This document shows positions 55,850 to 64,000 of a DNA stretch of 64,000 nt, in pieces (the stretch's first letter is position 1; every line of letters starts with the position of its first letter). The translations under genes and the position numbers were made by a program. Under the pieces are notes generated by a model. That model was not told where the DNA came from. It was given only the letters and a program-made list of their open reading frames with translations, and made no database searches. Source of the DNA: Xiphophorus maculatus (taxonomy: Eukaryota > Chordata > Actinopteri > Cyprinodontiformes > Poeciliidae); assembly GCF_002775205.1 (NCBI RefSeq), contig NC_036460.1, positions 3,230,056 to 3,294,055 on the forward strand, written 5' to 3'.

Positions 55850-57118
55850 CTGCTCTTTAGAACTACAATGACTCAAGGTTAGAACTACAATATGGCGGAC
55901 ACTCAGTGCCTGCAAAAGAGGTCTGAGCTGGCCGTTAGAACTACTTGTGTTTTGGGCATTTTAGAACTGATTGTTACACATGGGATTAGAGTGGCCATTT
56001 AAAATGAAGCTTACTGAAAATTTCAAAATGAAAGCCGTGACAATTTTTACATCAAGTAATTGCTATTTTGGACTTTATGTGACTGGTTTAAAGAAACCAC
56101 TGTTAGACATTGGATTAGTGTGGCGACTTAATATGAAGCTTACGGGTTTTTTCAAAATAAAACCCTCAATATCCCACTCAGGTTAGTGCACCGCCGCAGC
56201 AAGTCAGTTCATTAGCATTAGCCTTTTAGCTTAAATAAGCTATTAGCTATTTTTCTGACTTATTAGCCATGTCTAGTATGCTGAATGGAGTGAGTCAATT
56301 ATAGAAAACATCCTAGTGATGCACCACATGCTACTGACAGCATTCATGCTAACATTAGCATTTTGGCTAATTTAAGCTGATTAGCTTACTTTATCATACT
56401 AAATGGTGCAAGTCAATGTTGGTCAATATTCTTGTGATTCTCCACATGCTACTTTGGAATTTTTGAGCTAAGCTTAGCATTGATGCTAATTTTTAGCATC
56501 AGAACGCTGGGTCCAAACCAACACACACTTCGGCAGGCCCCGGTTAAATTTCTTCAGGAATTTTCTAGTTCATCATGTTATTCATGTCTTAATCTGCTAT
56601 TTATTACATCAACTCTTTGTATAATCATCAGTAAATCAAAGTACAAAAATCCTTATTTTATAATCATTAATAAATCAAAACACAAGAATACATTTCTTAT
56701 AATCAATCAGTAATTAAAATACAAGAATATATATATTTTTAATCAACAGTAAATCAAAATGCAAGATTACTTATGCCTCTCAGGCCTTTATGATCCATTT
56801 TCTGCGTATACCTGGAAAGATCTCACCACTCTACACCAGTTTTCACAACATTGGTCAAGAGTGTCCGCATGTTTTCTTTATGTTTGTTGCTACATGTTTG
56901 TTTCTACATGTACTTCGTCTGCCAGTCACCAGAACCTCATTATTCACACAGAGAGTTCATATCTCCTTTACAAAGCCATGGTCTCGGAGCCATGGGTCCA
57001 CTATGCATTGTGCATGCACTTCCCTACTAAGATGGCGCAGATCACATCTGGTTCAGACTTTGGAAACTGGATGTATTGGATGGGTTATCATGGCAGTGAT
57101 GACATACACCACCTACAG
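55850..57118. other. Repeat-rich stretch, no recognised gene
   Basis: Contains a direct repeat of about 130 bases (near 55975 and 56104: GGATTAGAGTGGCCATTTAA-like and GGATTAGTGTGGCGACTTAA-like) and a region full of TTAGC/GCTAA words (56200-56510). An open reading at 56759-57355 has hydrophobic parts but no identified domain. Confidence 0.5.
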
Positions 57119-57534
57119 GCAGGACAAAGTATTACAAGCCAGGATCAACTGTATTACATTTGTCATACAATTCAACTAAGACAAGGACACAAGCTGGGTT
57201 CAGGGCCTGATGGAATTGGCTACCTGACCTTTGACCCCAAATATCCTATCATATGCTATCCTTGCAAGGTTGATGTAGATCAGATTTTGATGAAGTGGGT
57301 TTTCTGTTATATTTTGTTTGTTGAATGTTTTGTTTTGTGTTCCCTTCTTATATAAGTTTAACTTAAGTAGGTTTAGTCCAGATACAAATTTCTGAATGTT
57401 GAACTTCCTTCCTGCTGCAGGAGCACAGAGACATTTTATCATAGATACATAGACGGATAGATTTCCAGGAGTCTGAAACATGTCTCTGCTCCTTCCTGCG
57501 GATGTGAAATGAAGATCATTTTCTCCTGGTTCCT
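57119..57534. repeat. 3' flank of gene 3, paralogous to 36714-37136
   Basis: Near-identical over its length to the flank of gene 2; supports a segmental duplication that included the 3' ends. Confidence 0.75.
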
Positions 57535-57627
57535 TCAGACTGCAGTCTCCTCCTCTAAGCTGCCTTCAGCTCTGGATCCTTCATCATGATGGTTGTTTTC
57601 TGGTCCAGACTTCTGGTTTCTCCTGGC
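57535..57627 (-). CDS. Last exon, cytoplasmic tail (gene 3)
   Basis: 93 bases, phase 0, same tail as gene 2 ending in ETAV and TGA. Confidence 0.8.
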   Translation of the reverse strand, partial: ARRNQKSGPENNHHDEGSRAEGSLEEETAV

Positions 57628-60600
57628 CTGGAAACAGAGGATGGTTCAGCTTCAATGCAAGAACTTTCCCAACTGAACACATCATGCATGATACATGCAG
57701 TACCTTAAAGTAGAGGACCAGGACTGATCCCAGCATACCCAGCAGGACGACAACCAGTCTGATGATCAAAGCAGTGGGAGAGGCTGAAACTGAATGAAAC
57801 AGATTCAGGATCAGCTTTCATCAGATGAGTCCAGCTAGAAAATAATCATATAGACCCTTGTTTTCATGCTGCCTGTAGATCTGATCATGAACATTAATAT
57901 CATCAATCCTCCTCTCTGACCTCATGAATGAGGCAGACAGCTGTTACATGTTACATGTTTTACAGCGGTTACATGTTTTACAGTCATCTGAAGTCATCTC
58001 GGTGGTTTCCAGGCAGCCAACAATTGCCTCTAATAAGCTAAAGTACCTCTCTTATGGAAGTTGGTCCACATGGGAGGGCGAGCTCACAAAGGTGTAGTGT
58101 TTTTATTTTTACAGCAAAAATTTACAATTGGCAGGAGAGAATTGGCCCCATCTCAACTGCCAAGAGATGAAATGTCCACTGAGACTCCAAGATGGGATCA
58201 AAAATGATAAAATCGATGTAATGCTAACCTTACGTTACACTCAAAAAACAGCCCAACGCCACATCAGTTACTTTAAGACCACATTCAGGTACAATAGCAA
58301 AACAAAAATCTGGCAGTGGACGGTAAAAGAAAAGAAACAGAAGGTGGCCAATTAGGGGAAATCTGTCTTAAAAAAAAAAAGAAAGAAACAATAGGATATT
58401 AAGAGAAAGGCATGACAGATGCCAAAGTTCACCTGAAGCAGAACTTTTCCTCATGGACTCCATGACATTGCCTGAGACAGTGAGGTTGAGAGGCTGGCTG
58501 ATAGAGGAGAAGTTATAGGAGAAAACGTAGACGTGGTAAACGCAGCGGTAGGTTCCTTGGTGGGCGTGGCCAGCAGCAGAGAACAGGAAGAGGGCGGAGT
58601 GATTAACAGCTGGCAGGGTCTGGTTCTGAGTGTAGTTAGAGGTGCTGAAGATGAGCTGGAAGGAGCCGCCTTCATACTGAGGTCTGATGGAGCACATGAT
58701 GCTGAAATGTGAGCCAATGAGGAGCTCAGACCCCTGCTTTCTGCCTGTGGAGACCCCGTCAGTGGAGGAAGACAGGAAGATGAGCGGCTCAACCAGCAGA
58801 CCTGGGAACGCAGAGGAAACACAGAGACAACTGGATCTAATCTGAGGTGGAAAACAAGATGGCATGAATGAGAAAGAGACAGGAGCTGATCACAGACTGG
58901 TTGCCATGGTTACTAACATGTTTAAACATGATTACTAGCACCTTTATGATAGATCTATAGTCTGTCAGTAATATTTAAACCAGTTTTAGTTTCTTTCTCC
59001 TCAAGGTTTCAGGTTCTTAGTTAAAGGTGACGGTTTCTCTGCAGACATCTGGAACCTGATGGAAGAAACATTTTAAAAGAAATAAATATGAGAGTTCAGA
59101 GTTACCTGAGCAGATGATCTCATGGCTCTGATCACTGTTTTCATCATAAGGTAAACAGTTCTTCAATGCAGATCCTGACTGCAAACAGTAAGACTTGATC
59201 CTCCAAACTGGTCTCTCTGAATTTTCCTTTGACTTTCTTGCTGAAACAGCAGAACCACAGTCCAGTCCAGCACAAACTGCAGCAACTGAGTTCTTGTCCC
59301 AGTAACTATCCATAACAGCCACTGGTCTCCACTCTTCTTGATGTAAAATCTCCAGTCTCCCGGCACATCGGCTGGCCTCTCCCACCAACCTGAAGTTGTC
59401 TTGATCTGACCAGAGACAGAGAGTTCATTAATGAAGGAAGTGAAGCAGTGAACAGCAGCAGGTCTGCAGGTCCTCCTCTACCTGAACAGGTGAGTCCAAC
59501 AGCTTGACCAGGTGAGCAGCTGTTTCTACCTGAACTCTTCCTGCTGCTGCACTTCAGCAGAGCAGACTCACTGCCTTCACACAGGAACTCTCTGCTCCCC
59601 ACTGGAGCCTCTGCTTCTCCATAGAGCGCCCCCTGGTGGACTGAAGGAGGCCCACAGCTAATCTCCCTGCAGACCACCTCTGCATCCTGCAGGTCAAAGT
59701 CTTTTTCACACACTGAGGACCACGACTGGTCGGTCTTCACCTCCAGTCTGCCTGAGCACCGGTTGGTCCCTTGAACCAGCCTGACTGAGTCTGTGGATGC
59801 AGAAAGAAAAAAGGTTTAAAATATTTCAGAACTTTATTTTTATAGATACACATGGAAACATCTCTGAGTTTGATCAAAATAAAGGCCAAGAAAACCAAAC
59901 TACAAAATCTCAGAGCATCAAAGGTGAAGTGAAACCGACTGTACCTGGAATTTTTTTATATAATTTATTTTTGAGGTATTGAGAAGATGGCAAAAGCACA
60001 ATTTCAGTCTGTGATCAGATTCAAAATTCATTTTATTTACATTTCTATTTACAAAAACAAATTAAAAATATGGGACATGGGGTTTTTATTTTGGAGAGAC
60101 ATTACTTTTATCTGTATAACTCAGTAAATTATATAGTAAATAGACACTTCCTGAAGGATGAAGTGTTTTTTAAAAAATTCTCAACAATCTAGTATTCTTG
60201 CATATTGTGTTTGGGTGACATAGGACACCCATTTGGACCACAAGATAATGAACTTGTTCAGTTGAAAATGAATTAGAAATGTTAATCTTTCCATCTGATA
60301 GATTTCATTAACACACTCTATCCATTCTTCTATAGTGGGAGGTTCAGGGAGGATCCAGCGTCTGGTGACAGTTTGTTTACAGGCTGTGATTAGTATTTGA
60401 AACAGATAGTTTATGTTGTCAGGTAGGCATTCTGTGTCACCTCCAATAAAAATAGTACATTTAAAAGGTATTTTCATTTTCAAGATATTTTCAATATTTG
60501 TGAATATTTCTATCCAATAATGTCTTATAATTGTACAGTCCCAAAATATATGCCAGTGGTCGGGTTCTGTGTTTCCACATTGCCTCCAGCACTCAGGCTG

Positions 60601-63600
60601 CCCCCTGGTATGAGAGATTTTCTGTTTTGGTGTTATAAAAAAGTAAATGTAAGCATTTCCAGTTAAATTCTCTCCATGAGTACAAATTAGTACATCTCCA
60701 AACTGTCATGCAGTAACTAGGCCATTTTTCTTCTGGGATTTTCATTTTAATTTCCTTTTCCCATTTTGTTTTCACATATAAAGTTGAATATGTTTTTTTA
60801 CTCATAAGTCCCTTAAATAACCGTGATATAATACCTTTTTGGATTATTCCTAATATACCATTAGTATTTCTTTAAGCACTGGTTCCTGTTCATCTATATG
60901 TCTGATAGTTTCCTGATTAAGATAATGGCGTACTTGTAGGTATTTATAAAAATTCTGTCTTCCCAAGTTATAAACCGTTTTAAGTGTTTGAAAGTCTTTT
61001 ATTTGTCCTTTATCCATTAATGAGAAATGTGTTGTTTTGCCTTTAGATGTTCAACTACAGAATCCTGTATCTGTTTGATTTGGTTTAAAATCAGGATCGT
61101 AAGCGTGTCATGTAGTTTATATTCCTGTTTAACATCTGTCCAGATCTTTAATTGGGATCTTATCCAAGGATTTTCATTTTTGAGTTTAATCTGTTCTAAA
61201 TCTTTATTCCCACAGATTGCCTGTAAGGGGGTGTCTGGAGATAGAGCCAATTCAATATCCTTCCATCGGGCGTTGTAGTTTTTATTACAAAGGTTTATCA
61301 GTGGCTTAATTTGTGCAGAATAGAAGTAGTTCTTTAACTGTGGTACATTTCTTTTGAAAGCTGTAGTGTTTTAAATCTAATTCTCTGCGTTTTTCCCTGA
61401 GCTATAGAAATCTGGAAAGCATTATGTCCCACTCTATAAATTGCTTTCTTGTAATTTCTCCCTGTGGGGCTTGAAACAAGAAAATGAATCTTGGTAGTAG
61501 GTTCATTTTGACAGATTCAATTCTTTGGGTTAAACCCATGAAGGGTGACAGTCCATCGTTTTATATCCAGTCTAATTTTGGTCAGAAGATCTTAGCTATA
61601 GTGGTTGTATCTTTGGGGATCAGAACCCCAAGGTATTTCAATACAGTTTGGTCCCATTAAAGTTTTAGTTCGACCCACAAAGAATTTGGTGGATTATAAG
61701 TAAATGTCAATATCTGTGATTTTTTTCACATTCAATTTATATCCTGCAAATTCACCAAAGCTTCTCAAGCTCTCAAATAATGTAGGCAGCGACGTGCTTG
61801 GTTCGCTAATTTATAACAACACATCATCCACATATAGCGCCACTTTGTGTGCTTCACCAGAAATGTTTATACTCTTGATATTGTCAGTTTGCCTAATTAG
61901 TTGGGCGAACGGTTCCATGAAAAGGCCAAATAGTAATGGAGCGAGTCCACATCCTCGTCTCGTTCCTTGTTCTAATTCAAAGGTATTTGAAAGATGTCCA
62001 TTGATTTTTATCTGTGCAATTGGTTTTTTGTATAGTGACCTGATTACGTCAATAAAATTGGAGTGGAAACCAAATTTCTCGAGTTCTTTATATAGAAAGT
62101 CCCAGCTTACTGTATCGAGAGCTTCTTCAGCATCGCGGCTGATCACTGCAGCTGGTGTTTGGCAGTTTTGAATGTGGTTCAGGATATGCAATGTTTGACG
62201 GATATAATCATGGGTTTGTCTCTGTGGGATAAAACCGGTCTGATTGGTCTGAATAAGTTCTGGGAGTATCTCCTGTATTCTCCTTGAGAGAATTGATGTG
62301 AATAATTTATAATCAATATTAAGAACGGAGATAGGTCTGTAGGACCTGCAGCTCAGATGGTCCTTTCCTTCTTTTGGAATAACAGATACTGTAGCCTGTT
62401 TCCATGTTGGTGGCATTTTACCCTTTTTCAGAGCCATGTTAAACATTTGAAGGAGGAATGGTGATAACTCTGACTTAAATTGCTTTTGGACGGAAATCCG
62501 TCTGGACCAGGAGATTTGTTTGTTTAAGCTTTGTAATGGCGTAAGAGAGATCCCGCTCTGTGATATTCGCTATTAACCTTTGATTTTGATCATACGACAG
62601 AACAGGTAGGTTCAGTTGTTCAAGGAATTGTTTAATTTGCTGCGATCTTTTAAGCTTGGTTGTGTGTATAATTGTTTATAGTAAGTTTGAAAAGCTTGTT
62701 GGATTTCATTTTATTTATATACACACCTCTCAGAATTTGGGTCCCTTATTTTATATATTGTGTTTTCTGCTTGTTGGTTTTTAAATTTTCTCCCAAAGAG
62801 TTTTGCTAATTTGGCTCTCGATTCATAATATCTCTGTTTAGTATAAATCATCTTTTTTCGTATTTCTTGTAAATACATTGCATTAAGTTTATTTCTTAAT
62901 ACTTTAAGCTTTATATGATGTTCTGGTTTTAGTTCTTATGTTTTGTCTCAACCGTTTTTATTTTGTTGTTTAATTCTGATAGTTTTAATTGGTTTGCTCT
63001 CTTTCTTTGGACACAGAAAGATATAATTTTTACCTCTCATAACCACTTTTAGTGCATCCCAAACTATTTCTGGACTAACCTCTCTGATATTGTTTTCTTT
63101 TAGAAATGTGTTTATGTCAGATTTGATTAGTTTCGTAAATTGGAAGTCATTCAGTCAGACAGTATACTCGTATATAATCTCCATTGTGTACTTTTAGGCT
63201 CCTCATCTAATTTTAAAGTTAATAATAGGGGGGCATGATCAGAGAGGTCAATGTTGCCAATCTCACAGTTACTAATCTTATGACAATCTCTTTTAACAGT
63301 AAAGAAATAACCTATTCTAGAATATACCATATGTTCATGAGAGAAATAAGTATAATCGCGGCTTGTTGGATATAAACTCCTACAGATATCTATAACACCA
63401 TATTCTGATATGGGATTATATTCAGCTATGGATTAAGTCTTATATTCCAAACTCCTCCACAAATAAGTATACCAGTTTATTGTCCCATTAAATCAAAGGT
63501 GACAGTTTCTCTGCAGACATCTGGAACCTGATGGAAGAAACATTTTAAAAGAAATAAATATGAGAGTTCAGAGTTACCTGAGCAGATGAACTCATGGCTC

Positions 63601-64000
63601 TGATCACTGTTTCCATCAGAAGGTAAACAGTTCTTTAATGCAGATCCTGATTGGAAACAGTCAGACCTGATCCTCCAAACTGGTCTCACTGAAGCTTCCT
63701 CTGAATCTCTTGCTGAAACAGCAGAACCACAGTCCAGTCCAGCACAAACTGCAGCAACTGAGTTCATGTTCCAGTAATGAGACCAAACAGCCACTGGTCT
63801 CCACTCTTCATGATGTAACAACTCCAGTCTCCCGGCACATCGGCTGGCCTCTCCCACCAACCTGATGTTGTCTTGATCTGAGCAGAGACAGAGAGTTCAT
63901 TAATGAAGGAAGTGAAGCAGTGAACAGCAGCAGGTCTGCAGATCCTCCTCTACCTGAACAGGTGAGTCCAACAGCTTGACCAGGTGAGCAGCTGTTTCTA
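57535..64000 (-). CDS. SRCR gene 3: 3' part (5' end off window)
   Basis: Exons: A (partial) 64000-63954, B 63871-63578, A 59790-59482, B 59399-59106, Ig 58801-58472, TM 57789-57704, tail 57627-57535. Same plan as gene 2 with at least two A-B units. An L1-like relic fills the intron between the units. Two differences from gene 2: the donor after the Ig exon is GC, and the membrane exon has an arginine. Signal peptide and further units are expected right of the window. Confidence 0.85.
57704..57789 (-). CDS. Transmembrane exon (gene 3)
   Basis: Same exon as gene 2 but AGT (Ser) is AGA (Arg): [14 protein letters not shown]. The basic residue sits in the outer part of the span, as in receptors that pair with ITAM adaptors. 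Confidence 0.83.
57943..58428. other. Insertion in gene 3 intron, unidentified
   Basis: About 486 bases absent from gene 2 at the same place (near 38703). Starts with TTACATG repeats and ends after an A-run (about 58369-58390). A plus-strand reading of 75 codons (58128-58355) has no domain I recognise. The A-run suggests a retroposed sequence. Confidence 0.55.
58472..58801 (-). CDS. Ig-like domain exon (gene 3)
   Basis: 110 codons, almost identical to gene 2 (H for N in GSHFSIMC). The donor reads CTCAG|GCAATG, a GC in place of GT. Confidence 0.83.
59106..59399 (-). CDS. SRCR exon B, membrane-proximal (gene 3)
   Basis: 98 codons, six cysteines. Variable patches: DS preceded by M for W; E; K; YDEN. 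Also WDKNS for WDMNS. Confidence 0.87.
59482..59790 (-). CDS. SRCR exon A, membrane-proximal (gene 3)
   Basis: Eight-cysteine SRCR, 103 codons; S in CREISCGPP replaces the usual G. Confidence 0.9.
59955..63490 (-). mobile_element. L1/Tx1-like LINE in gene 3 intron
   Basis: Minus-strand ORF2 relics: RT 62446-61811 (YVDDVLL), C-terminal parts 61250-61017, 60805-60593 and 60483-60181 (RRWILPEPPTIEEWIECVNE). Colinear with the broken copy at 6481-19510 but reaches further at its 3' end. Right border lies in TTGTCCCATTAAATCAAA|GGTGACAG at about 63497, directly beside SRCR intron sequence. Confidence 0.82.
61811..62446 (-). pseudogene. L1-like ORF2 reverse transcriptase fragment (second copy)
   Basis: 211 codons, almost the same as 7761-8396, again with YVDD at the catalytic box. 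The shared unusual V suggests both copies derive from one master or from duplication of one insertion. Confidence 0.87.
63578..63871 (-). CDS. SRCR exon B, membrane-distal in window (gene 3)
   Basis: 98 codons, six cysteines. Variable patches: SH, V, R, SDGN; also WNMNS for WDMNS. Confidence 0.87.
63954..64000 (-). CDS. SRCR exon A, partial at window edge (gene 3)
   Basis: The 3' end of an A exon with the usual GTAGAGG donor; the rest is outside the window. Confidence 0.8.

Noticed and set aside
56759-57355. 198-codon plus-strand ORF as a gene
   Set aside because: Its second half is the downstream flank of the SRCR gene, also present at 36714, and the frame is not kept in that copy's upstream part. 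No domain recognised.
1-64000. tRNA, rRNA or other structured RNA genes
   Set aside because: No cloverleaf, A/B box pair or rRNA-like stretch was noticed; the tRNA-Pro similarity at 33674 is only a retroviral primer site.

Overview
The window is vertebrate DNA, most likely from a teleost fish: short introns with GT-AG borders, tandem immune-receptor exons, and a dense mix of fish-type retroelements (L1/Tx1-like, L2-like and RTE-like LINEs, a chromodomain Ty3/Gypsy element, endogenous retroviruses, hAT and Tc1-like remnants). The species cannot be named from the sequence.

The host content is a tandem family of scavenger-receptor (SRCR) genes, all on the minus strand. Gene 1 (28615 down to 3265, running off the left edge) has a signal-peptide exon, a short SRCR exon, and an array in which a conserved 8-cysteine SRCR exon (type A, 309 bp) alternates with a 6-cysteine SRCR exon (type B, 294 bp), every exon bounded in phase 1. 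Gene 2 (44805 to 37137) is complete in outline: signal peptide, short SRCR, one A-B pair, an Ig-like domain, a transmembrane exon and a 30-residue tail. Gene 3 (64000 to 57535) enters from the right edge and has the same 3' end. A exons are almost identical between units. B exons differ at a few clustered codons, which looks like diversifying selection on a binding surface.

1-2631: remains of a provirus (RNase H/integrase fragment, LTR). 3265-6314: SRCR units 1-3. 6344-19510: L1-like sequence that has been entered by a solo LTR, by a Ty3/Gypsy element (itself entered by two LINE fragments) and by an RTE-like element; this block replaces exon A of unit 3. 19788-24619: SRCR units 4-7. 24620-28615: 5' end of gene 1 with a solo LTR and LINE/Tc1 remnants. 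28790-30960: a tandem duplication. 30975-36712: two LTR-gag segments of one retrovirus family, carrying a 61-bp tandem array, a solo LTR and a LINE fragment. 37137-44805: gene 2. 45060-49560: no recognisable gene.

49714-55818 (minus strand) is the least familiar part: a decayed viral cassette with an unrecognised ORF of roughly 490 codons, an envelope-like glycoprotein gene with its own TATA box, and a small multi-membrane-span protein gene with its own TATA box. A hAT transposon with a perfect 8-bp target duplication splits the envelope gene. I could not assign this cassette to a family from sequence alone.

Together the host genes encode cell-surface or secreted pattern-recognition-type receptors whose repeat number differs between copies. 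The flanking repeats probably helped the duplication and exchange, and they have also destroyed at least one exon.
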